A stretch of 64,000 nucleotides of DNA from Candidatus Tenderia electrophaga (GCA_001447805.1 CP013099.1:248001-312000), one strand, 5' to 3'; counted from the stretch's first letter, positions 55,937 to 64,000 are shown. Notes: a model not told the origin generated them from the sequence alone. Numbers and translations are program-made.

Positions 55937-56471
55937 GCTTGTATCACCTGTCGCCAGCAGTGGTGCCGCTGTCTCTCTGATTTTTCAACCCAGCCGAGTA
56001 TATCGGCATAACAGAGTGCGGGTTATCGATAATACGAATGGGCCTCATTGTCTTGAGGCAATGCCTATGCGGCGTCACCGTTATCGGGTTGCTTGCCTTA
56101 TGCGTGCGGGTCAGGGGTACGTGAGGGCTAGAGGCGCAGCCGCCAGTGTCCGCGTTTCTTATTTGAAAATTATTTCGCGGTGAAAAGTGTGTAAAAGACC
56201 TCGCTAAACGATCGACACGTCGTTAATGATGAATGCCCATGTGCCAAAACCGATGGCCGCATGGGTACGGCACCTCATCGAGTATGCAGGGATGTATTCA
56301 CAGCGTGTTGCGGAACGTGACTATGCGTCTTTGCGTCCCGCTAGTAATTGCGGTGGAGAAGGTGTCGTGCCGCGAGCAGGCGATTCTATGTGTTTTATTG
56401 TGGAATGTTTGCGCTTAATGGGCGGCATATAAAAAACAGCACGATATGCATTGGAATTTGAAGCGAGCGCG
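55937..56471. other. Leader and promoter region of the DAB operon
   Basis: About 535 bases, AT-richer than its flanks in the right half. Besides the dyad above it holds GCCTCA-N6-TGAGGC near 56042-56060. Short open frames have no ribosome-binding sites or recognisable products. No tRNA or rRNA is seen. Confidence 0.35.
55993..56007. promoter_or_regulatory. Short dyad over a -10-like sequence upstream of dabB
   Basis: GCCGA-N5-TCGGC is a perfect 5-bp dyad, and on the minus strand it contains TATACT. It lies about 57 bases upstream of the dabB ATG. It could be an operator over the promoter; no -35 hexamer is clear and no LysR-type gene is adjacent. Confidence 0.25.
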
Positions 56472-56918
56472 TTAGGATATACCCGGCCGAGTGTCCTGCC
56501 CGGCGAACCAGGTCCTCAGAATCACTTCCGCCGCTACTTGGTCCACGGCGCGTTTGCTTTGCCCTTTTTTCATGCGGCCATCGCGACGCGATGCGCTGAT
56601 AATGTTTTCCGCTTCGACGGAGCTGAGGCGTTCGTCCACCAGTTCCACCGGCAGTTGATAACGACCGTTGAGTTGATTGGCAAAGCGCCGCGCCGCGCGG
56701 CTCATGTCGTGTTGCGTGCCGTCCATGTTCAGGGGCAGGCCCACCAGCACCAGCTCCGGCTGCCATTCCTGGATCAGGCGACTGATGTGATCCCAGTCCG
56801 GTTTGTTGTGTTTGACGTTGACGGTGTCCAGGGATTGGGTGCTGCCGATGAGTGCTTGGCCGGTTGCCACGCCGATACGTTTTTGGCCATAGTCGAAGGC
56901 CAACAGGGTGCGAATCAT
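56472..56918 (-). CDS. ruvX: Holliday junction resolvase-like RNase YqgF/RuvX
   Basis: A 148-residue RNase H-fold protein needed for 16S rRNA 5' maturation in E. coli. Markers: LLAFDYGQKRIGVATG, LPLNMDGTQ and VDERLSSVEAE. ATG 56918 overlaps the yqgE stop (ATGA). Upstream in-frame sequence lies inside yqgE and is not used. Last gene of the gshA-to-ruvX run. Confidence 0.95.
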   Translation of the reverse strand: MIRTLLAFDYGQKRIGVATGQALIGSTQSLDTVNVKHNKPDWDHISRLIQEWQPELVLVGLPLNMDGTQHDMSRAARRFANQLNGRYQLPVELVDERLSSVEAENIISASRRDGRMKKGQSKRAVDQVAAEVILRTWFAGQDTRPGIS

Positions 56919-57481
56919 GCGTGGCCGATGTCTTCGGAGAGTTGATCGACGTCGATGCCGAGCAGTGCGGTGGCGGCGTGCCAGCGCCGTTCCACCGGAG
57001 TGTCGAAGATGATGTCGGCTGAGGCGGGGACGCTGAGCCAGGCGTTTTGCGCCATTTCCTGTTCCAGTTGACCTTCGCCCCAACCGGCATAGCCCAGCGC
57101 CACCAGGCTCTGGCGCGGGCCGCGATGTTGGGCGATGTCCTTGAGGATGTCGCTGGAGGTGGTGAGGGCGATGTCGTCGGAGACGAACAGGGTGCCCTCC
57201 CAGTTGCGCCGCGGCCGGTGCAGGATAAAGCCGCGATCCTGCTGCACCGGGCCGCCGAAATAGACCGGCTGGGCGCCGAGGGTCTGGTCGTCGTTACCGA
57301 TTTCCAGCTGGGCCAGGATCTCTTCCAGGTTCATCTCCAGCGGCTGGTTGATGATGATGCCCATGGCGCCTTCATCGCTGTGCTGGCAGATGTAGGTGAC
57401 GCTGTGGAAGAAATTCGGGTCCTCCAGCTGCGGCATGGCGATCAGGAAATGGTTGGTCAGGCTGACGGTATCCATACCCAT
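56915..57481 (-). CDS. yqgE: UPF0301 protein YqgE
   Basis: A 188-residue protein of the AlgH/YqgE family: LTNHFLIAMPQLEDPNFFHS, GAMGIIINQPLEMNL, and GGPVQQDRGFILHRP. Its function is not settled, although AlgH was once named an alginate regulator. It is the usual neighbour of ruvX. The start may be ATG 57481 or 57475 (MGMDTVSL). Confidence 0.94.
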   Translation of the reverse strand: MGMDTVSLTNHFLIAMPQLEDPNFFHSVTYICQHSDEGAMGIIINQPLEMNLEEILAQLEIGNDDQTLGAQPVYFGGPVQQDRGFILHRPRRNWEGTLFVSDDIALTTSSDILKDIAQHRGPRQSLVALGYAGWGEGQLEQEMAQNAWLSVPASADIIFDTPVERRWHAATALLGIDVDQLSEDIGHA

Positions 57482-57533
57482 AGTATCGTCGCTGAGACAG
57501 TGGTCAGCAAGGCGCGCGCCGGATTTGCGCGCC

Positions 57534-58418
57534 TCAGTGGGTGCTGAGCTCGTTGCCTGAGTTGAACAGCCAGGTGCGGGTGATGTGCAGTATATCGGTG
57601 TCTTCCAGCATCTCCGGCGGCAGCGGCGCGTAGGGGCCGGCCAGGCGCACGATGCGCTGGGCGGCGTCGTCCAGGATCTTGTGGCCCGAGGGGCGCAGTA
57701 CGGTGATCTGGCGGATGGTGCCGTTGGCGTTGATGGCCACGTCCAGGATCAGGCTGCCCGACAGGCCGCGGCGCTTGGCGGCGTCGGGATAGTTCAGATT
57801 GCCGATGCGCTCGATCTTGCGACGCCAGGCGTCCAGGTAGGCGGCGTCGCGGAAGGACTTGGTGCTGGCCGAGATATAGCGGTGTTTCTCTTTCTGCGAG
57901 TAGATTTCAAAGGATTGCTTGATCTCGGCGGTGAGCCGGGCGATTTCCTGACCACGGCGGATCAATTCCGCCGAGGTGGCCTCTTCGGCCGGCTGCTTAT
58001 CGGTGTTTTCCAGGGTGTAAACCTGGTTGGGGGCGTCGTGGCGGGTGAGCACCTCCTCCTGGGCGGTGGGCACCTGCTCGGCGGTCTGCTCCGGACGCAG
58101 GATGTCGGAACTGCCGTCCACGGGCACGGGCAGCTCCTGGGCCGCCTCCATGGTGCGCGGCGTCTTCTTGTCGCGGGTGTTGCCCATGCCGGTCTGATCC
58201 ACCTGGGCCAGGAATTCGGCGTCCTGCGCTGCGTCCGAATCATTCTTTTCCACCAGGATCACTTCCAGGGTGGGCAGGGGCGATTCTTCATTGATCAGAT
58301 CGTGGAAATCAAAGCCGATCCCCAGGATCACCACCGCGTTCAGGGCCAGGGACAGGAATAGGGTGAAGATCAGCCGGTCGCTGGCGGAAACCTTGGCACT
58401 GGTGATTGCTGCACTCAT
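57534..58418 (-). CDS. TonB-family protein (second copy)
   Basis: A 294-residue TonB/TolA-like protein: one N-terminal membrane helix (about 18-36), a long acidic/coiled periplasmic region (rather than Pro-rich), and a C-terminal TonB domain (about 205-290, NYPDAAKRRGLSGSLILDVAI). The spacer has no Pro-Glu repeat, unlike the copy at 17465. It occupies the place seen in Pseudomonas gene order (tonB-gshB-yqgE-ruvX), and has no ExbB/ExbD beside it. Confidence 0.9.
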   Translation of the reverse strand: MSAAITSAKVSASDRLIFTLFLSLALNAVVILGIGFDFHDLINEESPLPTLEVILVEKNDSDAAQDAEFLAQVDQTGMGNTRDKKTPRTMEAAQELPVPVDGSSDILRPEQTAEQVPTAQEEVLTRHDAPNQVYTLENTDKQPAEEATSAELIRRGQEIARLTAEIKQSFEIYSQKEKHRYISASTKSFRDAAYLDAWRRKIERIGNLNYPDAAKRRGLSGSLILDVAINANGTIRQITVLRPSGHKILDDAAQRIVRLAGPYAPLPPEMLEDTDILHITRTWLFNSGNELSTH

Positions 58419-58930
58419 GTCTCTACCTGTCTGATTCTATTGATCATATGCTGTGCGATTATGCCACTGCCGATGCCCAAGGCAACGGCGATTGTCATTA
58501 GTATCGGCAGCAAATGGAATAATCCTTGATGCGGAATGAACAATGCGTAAGCGGTATAAAACTGCGCCGCCATGTGCGCCATGGCCGCCAGCAGGCTGTA
58601 GCCCACCGGTCCCAGTTGCAGCGGCAGACGGCTGGCCAGCCCCAGCACCGCCACGGCGGCCACGGCGCCGCTCAGGCTGAGGGCGAAGGTGGGCGACAGG
58701 AAGGTGCCGATCAGGATCGAGCCCACCAGCACCCGCAGGATCGCCACCCAGGCGGCGATGCGCCAGCCGTAGTGGATCAGGCAGATGATGGTGATGATAT
58801 TCGCCAGCCCCGGTTTAACGCCCGGAATGGGCGCCGGCAGGGCGCTCTCGGCGATATGGATGGTGATCGCCAGGGCGGTGAGCCAGGCGATGCGCTGGTC
58901 GTCGCGGGTGGTCTGGATGTGAAGCTTCAT
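58415..58930 (-). CDS. Gx-family membrane protein (heptaprenyl diphosphate synthase component I-like)
   Basis: A 171-residue membrane protein with about five helices and the ALPAPIPGVKPGLANIITI motif, characteristic of the Gx/HepPP-synthase component I family (PF07456), which is now thought of as an ECF-type small transporter. The start is ATG 58930 (MKLHIQTTRDDQR); longer starts at 58972 and 58987 would overlap the upstream gene. It overlaps the tonB start by 4 bases. Substrate unknown. Confidence 0.85.
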   Translation of the reverse strand: MKLHIQTTRDDQRIAWLTALAITIHIAESALPAPIPGVKPGLANIITIICLIHYGWRIAAWVAILRVLVGSILIGTFLSPTFALSLSGAVAAVAVLGLASRLPLQLGPVGYSLLAAMAHMAAQFYTAYALFIPHQGLFHLLPILMTIAVALGIGSGIIAQHMINRIRQVET

Positions 58931-58955
58931 GCCCGCCAGTGTATCGGAAAGCGGA

Positions 58956-59315
58956 TTAGAAATTGACCGCATCGTAGCGCTTGTCACGCCCCACCATCTG
59001 TACCGTCACGCCGTTGGGTAGGCAGGCGGCCAGTTCGCCGTCGCGGCGCAGCCAGCCGGTCTGAACGCACTGCTTGCCCTGGCAGGGACTGTGGATGAAG
59101 CGCACCTGACGGTCCTTGATCTCGATGATGCTGTCGCCCAGCGCCCCGCTGACTGTGATCTGTTTGTCCCGATCCAGGGGCAGGGTCAGGTCGTCGCCGC
59201 CCGCCACCCGGATCTGCACGACCTCGCCCGCGGAACTGTTGCCCCAGAACTGGAAATAGAGAACGGGCAGCAGCAGCAGCGCCAGGGCGATGACGAGTGT
59301 GTCGGCCCGGGTCAT
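58956..59315 (-). CDS. NusG domain II-containing protein
   Basis: 119 residues: a membrane anchor (about 6-24) followed by a periplasmic NusG-II domain (PF07009) with the cysteine pair CQGKQC (Cys78, Cys83) and a third Cys near residue 98. ATG 59315 overlaps the apbE stop (ATGA). These proteins recur beside Gx and ApbE genes, and probably take part in periplasmic flavin or redox chemistry, though no activity is established. Confidence 0.88.
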   Translation of the reverse strand: MTRADTLVIALALLLLPVLYFQFWGNSSAGEVVQIRVAGGDDLTLPLDRDKQITVSGALGDSIIEIKDRQVRFIHSPCQGKQCVQTGWLRRDGELAACLPNGVTVQMVGRDKRYDAVNF

Positions 59316-60490
59316 GGGACGATTTCCGTGCGCGGCGGCGGATCGACTTCGAAGTGAACGCGCTCGGCCATGGCCTCGGTCATGTGCACCGTGCCTGCCT
59401 CGTCCACCAGCATTGCCTTGTCGATGCCCATCTGCCGGGCGGTTTCGCGCCAGTGCTTGGGCCCGGCGATGAACACGGCGGTGGCGGCGGCGTCGGCAGT
59501 GGTGGCGTCGGAATGGACGATGGTGACCGACGCGGCGCCGCGTGCCGGACGGCCGCTGCGCGGGTCGATGATGTGGTGATAACGTTGGCCCTGATATTCG
59601 AAATAGCGCTCGTAATCCCCCGAGGTGAAGACGCTTTCGTCGCCCCGGGTCTCGAGCGAGGCCAGTACCCCGGCTTGGCGCGGATGGCGGATGCCGATGC
59701 GCCACGCTGTGCCGCCCTTGCTGCCGATGGCGCGCAGATCGCCGCCGGCGTTGACGATGGCATTGTCGATGCCCATGCGGCGCAGCGCAGCGATGGCCCG
59801 GTCCACGGCGTAGCCCTTGGCATAGCCGCCCACGTCGATCATGACGGCGGGATTGGGGCTGCTGAGGCGGCCGCCCTCCAGCTGCAGCCGGCTCATCTTG
59901 GGCGCGGCCTGCACCAGGGCGGTGATGTCGTCCTCGTTCGGCGGCGCGGCGTCGGGGCGCGCGTCGCTGTGAAAGCCCCACAGGGCGATCAGCGCGCCCA
60001 CCGCCGGGTTGAACAGGTCGTCGCTGGCACGGGCCAGCGCGATCCCGGCCTGGATCAGGCGCTGTTGTTCGGCGTCCAGACTGACACTCTCGCCCTGCGC
60101 CAGGCGTTGGTTAATGTAGGTCAGCTCGCCCGGTTGCCAGGCGTGCCAGTCGTGATGGACGGCCTCCATTTCATTGGTGATCGCGGTGACGGCCTGGGCC
60201 GCCTGTTCCTCGTCCACGTCGTAGAGGGAGATGTCCACCAGGGTGCCCAGGGCCAGGACCTGTTGTTGATGGACCGGGGGGCGTTGCTCGCAGGCGCTGA
60301 GGGTTAGTAGTAGGAGGAGGGGGAGGAGTAGGTGCCTGAAAATCCCCCCTAACCCCCCTTTAAGAAAGGGGGGAACCGAGGGCTTCGCCAGACATCGTTC
60401 TAGCGTCCCCCCCTTTGAAAAAGGGGGGTTAGGGGGGATTTTAAAACTAGAGGGGATTTTGGAGGTGAGCACCGATACGTCTAAATCCAT
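59312..60490 (-). CDS. apbE: FAD:protein FMN transferase ApbE with repeat-encoded N-terminal extension
   Basis: Attaches FMN to Thr/Ser of exported flavoproteins. The body (from about residue 75) has ApbE motifs: VDVGGYAKGYAVDRA, NAGGDLRAIGSK, the HHIIDPRSGRPA block and SDATTADAAATAVF. A lipoprotein signal LLLTLSAC (Cys67) is preceded by about 50 residues, of which 17-51 are encoded by a palindromic repeat (NPPFSKGG; PPFLKGGLGG). No start codon lies between the repeat and the signal peptide, so translation must start at ATG 60490 or within the repeat. Confidence 0.88.
   Translation of the reverse strand: MDLDVSVLTSKIPSSFKIPPNPPFSKGGTLERCLAKPSVPPFLKGGLGGIFRHLLLPLLLLLTLSACEQRPPVHQQQVLALGTLVDISLYDVDEEQAAQAVTAITNEMEAVHHDWHAWQPGELTYINQRLAQGESVSLDAEQQRLIQAGIALARASDDLFNPAVGALIALWGFHSDARPDAAPPNEDDITALVQAAPKMSRLQLEGGRLSSPNPAVMIDVGGYAKGYAVDRAIAALRRMGIDNAIVNAGGDLRAIGSKGGTAWRIGIRHPRQAGVLASLETRGDESVFTSGDYERYFEYQGQRYHHIIDPRSGRPARGAASVTIVHSDATTADAAATAVFIAGPKHWRETARQMGIDKAMLVDEAGTVHMTEAMAERVHFEVDPPPRTEIVP
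60339..60442. repeat. Palindromic repeat element inside the apbE 5' end
   Basis: 104 bases bounded by 23-base perfect inverted repeats (AAAATCCCCCCTAACCCCCC + TTT at 60339-60361, and its complement at 60420-60442). Each half is also a hairpin of C6-7 and G6. This is the widespread family that encodes 'NPPF.KGG' peptides when read in frame. It is probably a mobile, non-autonomous element. Confidence 0.85.
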
Positions 60491-60502
60491 AAACCTGCGT
60501 GA

Positions 60503-61453
60503 CTAAGAATTAAGTTTGGCCTCAATACAGTCCATCAGTTCCCCGGCGATATCCAGCCCGTACTGGGCATCCAGTTCGCGGATGCAGGTGGGGCTGGTGA
60601 CATTGATCTCGGTGAGATAGTCGCCGATCACGTCCAGGCCGACGAACAATAAGCCCTTTTGTTTCAGGGTCGGGCCCACCTGGGCGCAGATCCAACGATC
60701 GCGTTCGCTCAGGGCTATGCCCTTGCCGCGCCCGCCGGCGGCCAGGTTGCCGCGCGTCTCACCTGAGGCCGGGATGCGCGCCAGGGCATAGGGCACGGGT
60801 TCGCCGTCCACCAGCAGGATGCGCTTGTCGCCGGCACTGATCTCGGGGATGAAGCGCTGTGCCATGATGTACTGGCGGCCGTTGCCGGTGAGCATCTCCA
60901 GGGCCACGCTGATATTGGGATCACCGGTTTTGAGACGGAAGATGGAGACGCCGCCCATGCCCTCCAGTGGTTTGATAATGATGTCGCCGTGTTCGCCCAG
61001 AAAGCTGCGCAGTTGGGCCAGGTCGCGGCTCACCAGGGTGGCCGGGCAGCACTGCGGGAACCAGGCGGTGAACAGCTTTTCGTTGGCGTCGCGCAGGGTC
61101 TGGGGCTTGTTCACCACCAGTACGCCGGCGGCCTCGGCCAGTTCCAGCAGATAGGTGGTGTGGATGTACTGCATGTCCAGCGGCGGGTCCTTGCGCATCA
61201 GGATCACGTCCAGCTCGGTCAGCCGGGTGTCGGCCGCCTCGCCCAGCGTGTACCAATTCTGCGCATCGTCGCGCACCTCGACGCGGCGCAGGGCGGCCTG
61301 GATGTGGCCGTCGCGCAGCGAGAGGTCCTCCTGGCGCAGGTAGTGCAACTGCCAGCCGCGCTGTTGCGCCGCCAGCAGCATGGCCAGGGTGCTGTCCTTT
61401 TGCGGCTTGATGGCCGCGATGGGGTCCATCAGCACGCCGAGTTTGATGGCCAT
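60503..61453 (-). CDS. gshB: Glutathione synthetase
   Basis: Joins gamma-glutamylcysteine and glycine with ATP. A 316-residue ATP-grasp protein; MDPIAAIKPQKDSTLAMLLAA at the N-terminus, IIKPLEGMGGVSIFR (ATP loop) and FVGLDVIGDYLTEINVTSPT are all conserved. It lies 3 bases after gshA, so the two steps of glutathione synthesis are co-expressed, and 12 bases before apbE. Confidence 0.97.
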   Translation of the reverse strand: MAIKLGVLMDPIAAIKPQKDSTLAMLLAAQQRGWQLHYLRQEDLSLRDGHIQAALRRVEVRDDAQNWYTLGEAADTRLTELDVILMRKDPPLDMQYIHTTYLLELAEAAGVLVVNKPQTLRDANEKLFTAWFPQCCPATLVSRDLAQLRSFLGEHGDIIIKPLEGMGGVSIFRLKTGDPNISVALEMLTGNGRQYIMAQRFIPEISAGDKRILLVDGEPVPYALARIPASGETRGNLAAGGRGKGIALSERDRWICAQVGPTLKQKGLLFVGLDVIGDYLTEINVTSPTCIRELDAQYGLDIAGELMDCIEAKLNS

Positions 61454-61456
61454 GGT

Positions 61457-62761
61457 TCAGCCTTTGCCGTTTGAGGTGGCGATCTCGCGCGCCGCGGCCA
61501 GCAGCGCCAGGCGGGCGATGACGCCGTAGGCGTAAAAGCGGTTGGGATTGGCGTCCGGTGATTTCTTGTGGTCGGGCGTATTGCAGGGCTCGGCGAAGGC
61601 CAGCGGCTCGAAGTGCATGCCGGGGGCGTTGAGGTTTTCGTTGCGGCCGCGGCCCTTGTGGACGCGGTAAAAGCCGCCGACGACGAAGTGATCCATCATG
61701 TAGACCACCGGCTCGGCCACCGCCTGTTCCGCGCCCCAGGTCTCGAAGGAAAAGACCCCTTCCTGGATGATTACTTGGGTGACCGCCTGACCGCCCTTGG
61801 AGGCGGCCATTTTGTTGCGCTGCTTGCGGTTGAGTTCCTGGATCTCCTCCACCGATTGCACGGTCATGATACCCATTCCATACGTGCCGGCGTCGGCCTT
61901 GACCACCACAAAAGGTTTGTCCTTCAGGCCGTATTCGTCATATTTTTCCTGGATCTGCCACAACAGTTTGGCCACGTGCCGGGCCAGGCAATCGCCGCCT
62001 TCCTGAGTCTTGAAATTGATTTTGCCGCAGTGCAGGAACTTGGGATTGATTAGCCACGGATCGATCTCCACCATGGCGGCGAACTCATCCACCACCTTGT
62101 TGTATTCGCCGAAGTGGTCCGACTTGCGGCGGTGCGCCCAGCCCAGTTCCAGCGGCGGCAGGATGGGCTGTTCGATGTCCTGCAGTATTTCGGGAGTGCC
62201 GGCCGAGAGGTCGTTATTGAGCAGCACCATGCAAGGATCAAAGCCCGGCAGGCAGAGCCGGTCTTCATTGCGTTGTACGGGCTCCAGTCGCACGCACTTG
62301 CCCGAGGGCAGTTCGATGTCCAGGGATTCGTCCAGTTCCGGCAGCAGCGAGCCGATGCGCACGGAATAACCGGCGGTGGCGATCATATCGCGTAGGGTGG
62401 CGATATTGTCCAGGTAGAACATGTTACGGGTGTGGTTCTCCGGGATCAGCAGGATATTGCAGGCCGCCGGCATCTCGCGTTCGATGATGGACTGGATGGC
62501 TTGCACACACAGCGGCATGAAGGCCGGGTTGAGGTTATTGAAACCAGCCGGGAACAGATTGGTATCCACCGGTGCCAACTTGAAACCGGAATTGCGTAGG
62601 TCCACCGAGCCGTAAAACGGTGCCGGGGTCTTGATCCACTGTTGGCGGAACCAGGCTTCGATGTCGGCCTGATGATCGAGGAAGTGGCTTTCGATCTCCA
62701 ACAGGGGGCCCTTCAGCGAGGTGGTGAGGTGGGGTACGGCGTGCAGATGTTCAATGCTCAT
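61457..62761 (-). CDS. gshA: Glutamate-cysteine ligase, ferrooxidans type
   Basis: First enzyme of glutathione synthesis. 434 residues; this is not the E. coli-type GshA but the family first described in Acidithiobacillus and shared with many sulfur-oxidising and other Proteobacteria (KTPAPFYGSVDLRNSGFKLA, PVDTNLFPAGFNNL, PFVVVKADAGTYGMGIM). The start ATG 62761 begins MSIEHLHAV. It heads a run of genes joined by short gaps or overlaps down to ruvX. Confidence 0.94.
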   Translation of the reverse strand: MSIEHLHAVPHLTTSLKGPLLEIESHFLDHQADIEAWFRQQWIKTPAPFYGSVDLRNSGFKLAPVDTNLFPAGFNNLNPAFMPLCVQAIQSIIEREMPAACNILLIPENHTRNMFYLDNIATLRDMIATAGYSVRIGSLLPELDESLDIELPSGKCVRLEPVQRNEDRLCLPGFDPCMVLLNNDLSAGTPEILQDIEQPILPPLELGWAHRRKSDHFGEYNKVVDEFAAMVEIDPWLINPKFLHCGKINFKTQEGGDCLARHVAKLLWQIQEKYDEYGLKDKPFVVVKADAGTYGMGIMTVQSVEEIQELNRKQRNKMAASKGGQAVTQVIIQEGVFSFETWGAEQAVAEPVVYMMDHFVVGGFYRVHKGRGRNENLNAPGMHFEPLAFAEPCNTPDHKKSPDANPNRFYAYGVIARLALLAAAREIATSNGKG

Positions 62762-63086
62762 GGTGATTTACCTGTTTGAGTAGCAAGCATTTTAGCCTAA
62801 ATGGCGGGCGCGGAGAAATGCGCCCCAAACGGCACCGAATGGCGCCACCGGCGCATTCACCTGGTCTAATCGCTGGATTCAAGTGGGCGGGTAAACATCG
62901 AGGTGGCTCAAAAGCAGGGGTGCCGCGCCTTGCCGCGGCAGGATTTTATGAACTGATCGCCGACATCTACCGCCGCGCTCAGGTGATTCGCGCTGCAGCG
63001 CGGCAATAAAGTAGGTCGAGCCCGCGATCGACGCGCGCCATGCTGCGCAACCACGGCGGCAAGCACGTTTTCAAGCCCCGCCCGGC
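62762..63086. other. Intergenic region between gshA and rsmE
   Basis: 325 bases that hold the gshA promoter and the end of the rsmE transcript. Open frames on both strands have no clear starts, ribosome-binding sites or recognised product. No clear terminator is seen. Confidence 0.35.
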
Positions 63087-63818
63087 TTAGCCGAGATCGC
63101 CCCACCGGTGCTGCATTACGCTCAGGGCGGCGACGCCCGCCGTCTCGGTGCGCAGGATGCGAGGTCCCAGCCGCAGCCCGGTAAAGCCGCTGTTGACGGC
63201 TGCATCGAGCTCCGCTTGGGTCAAACCGCCTTCCGGGCCGATCAGCAAGGCCACCTCGCCGTCAGGGTGATCGAGCGCCGCCAATGAATCCGCCGCTGTG
63301 GGATCGAGCACCAGCTTCAGTGAGCTGCTTAGGTGCTCCAGCCATTGATCCAGTCGCATCGCTTCACGCAACCGCGGCAAGCGGTTGCGACCGCATTGTT
63401 CACAAGCGCTGATGATGACCTTGTGCCAATGCTGCAGCCGTTTTTGCTGCCGCTGCTGATTGAGCTTGACCCCGCAGCGCTCGCTGAACAGCGGCACGAT
63501 TTGGTGCACGCCCAGCTCCACCGCCTTCTGGATCGTATAGTCCATCTTCTCGCCACGCGAGATGCACTGGCCGAGGATGATGGGCAGGGGCGACTCGCAG
63601 GTCGTGTCGAGAAAGCGGCCGATGCTGGCGCTGGCGTGCTTCTTTTGCACCTCGATCAGTTCGGCTTCGTATTCACCGCCGCTGCCGTTGAACAGGATGA
63701 TTGAGTCGCCCTGTTTCAGGCGCAGCACCCGCACGGCATGGTTGAAGGCGTCTTCATCCAGCGCGATGGTAGCGCCGTCGGCCAGTGGTGCAGGGGTGTG
63801 AATTCTTGGAATGCGCAT
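63087..63818 (-). CDS. rsmE: 16S rRNA (uracil-1498 N3)-methyltransferase
   Basis: Methylates U1498 of 16S rRNA. 243 residues; an N-terminal PUA-like domain (MRIPRIHTP, DAFNHAVRVLRLKQGD) and a SPOUT methyltransferase knot with LLIGPEGGLTQAELD and LRLGPRILRTETA. I place the start at ATG 63818 (MRIPRIHTPAP), where family proteins begin; the longer in-frame start at 63905 adds an unlike tail. Commonly found next to gshB-type genes. Confidence 0.95.
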   Translation of the reverse strand: MRIPRIHTPAPLADGATIALDEDAFNHAVRVLRLKQGDSIILFNGSGGEYEAELIEVQKKHASASIGRFLDTTCESPLPIILGQCISRGEKMDYTIQKAVELGVHQIVPLFSERCGVKLNQQRQQKRLQHWHKVIISACEQCGRNRLPRLREAMRLDQWLEHLSSSLKLVLDPTAADSLAALDHPDGEVALLIGPEGGLTQAELDAAVNSGFTGLRLGPRILRTETAGVAALSVMQHRWGDLG

Positions 63819-64000
63819 GGATCCTAGGTTTCGTGGTTCAAGCCCCGCCACGGTGTGCAGGCGCGTGGCGCGTGTCCACAGACGCAGCGGCGCGGCGCCG
63901 TCCATGGTCGCTCATCACCGGCCGGTTCGCAGCGAATCATACAGCATATGAGGCGTTGCTTCATGCCGCTGGCGAGCGCGAGCTAAGTTTGGGTGGCAAT
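63819..64000. other. Right edge, upstream of rsmE
   Basis: 182 bases upstream of rsmE. It should contain the rsmE promoter; no gene start or recognised element is visible before the window ends. Confidence 0.3.

Noticed and set aside
62776-63105. Small open frames between gshA and rsmE
   Set aside because: Start codons are non-ATG or unsupported, and the products are basic and low in complexity.
63819-63905. Longer N-terminus for RsmE
   Set aside because: Family proteins begin at MRIP; the added 29 residues have no match and no better ribosome-binding site.
1-64000. tRNA, rRNA, CRISPR array or prophage
   Set aside because: No T-loop/anticodon patterns, regularly spaced repeats, integrase or phage structural genes were found in any gap.

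Overview
This window comes from a GC-rich chromosome of a gammaproteobacterium. Two known gammaproteobacterial gene orders support this: nrdR-ribD-ribE-ribB-ribH-nusB-thiL-pgpA, and tonB-yqgE-ruvX with pyrR-pyrB-pyrC'. The xseB-ispA-dxs run and the 'ferrooxidans-type' gshA fit as well. A DAB inorganic-carbon pump with a PII-like regulator and a large set of periplasmic c-type cytochromes suggest a chemolithoautotroph, possibly of the Chromatiales/Thiohalomonadales kind. That lifestyle is inferred: no RuBisCO, sulfur or nitrogen oxidation gene lies in the window. I see no rRNA, tRNA, CRISPR array, intact insertion sequence or prophage.

Layout. 1-646: the 5' part of a probable diguanylate cyclase that runs off the left edge. 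984-8287 (+): glyA, nrdR, the riboflavin genes, nusB, a terminator, thiL and pgpA. 8264-15281 (-): a PAS-GGDEF-EAL protein, folE2, queD, dxs, ispA and xseB. 15457-17349 (+): parE. 17465-23149 (-): a TonB receptor, PepSY protein, ExbB, two ExbD proteins and TonB, behind a Fur-box-like site; then a Crp/Fnr regulator. 24670-31836 (-): a tightly overlapped arsenic/phosphate operon made of a small ORF, a VTT-disulfide reductase fusion, arsM, arsC, pstS, pstC, a frameshifted pstA and pstB. 32313-34481 (+): glgX.

34737-40668 (+) is the most unusual region. A chemoreceptor is followed by a diheme cytochrome c peroxidase, a type-1 copper protein and three cytochromes built from four copies of one diheme module (2, 4 and 2 hemes). 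With the peroxidase the cluster encodes ten c-type haems and one blue-copper site. I know of no named system with this composition and treat it as the candidate new system.

40859-43658 (-): pyrR-pyrB-pyrC', where the dihydroorotase homologue lacks its metal ligands. 43816-48663 (+): a giant NAD-glutamate dehydrogenase. 48715-49938 (-): an orphan RsbRD-type histidine kinase. 50062-55936 (-): dabB, an extra membrane subunit, dabA and a CPII-type regulator. 56472-62761 (-): gshA, gshB, apbE (its N-terminus rewritten by a palindromic repeat), a NusG-II protein, a Gx-family protein, tonB, yqgE and ruvX. 63087-63818 (-): rsmE.

The genes group into flavin supply (rib genes, apbE, NusG-II/Gx), metal and arsenic handling (TonB uptake, Pst/Ars), glutathione synthesis, inorganic-carbon uptake, and periplasmic electron transfer. 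Several operons are joined by ATGA-type stop/start overlaps, so translational coupling is common here.
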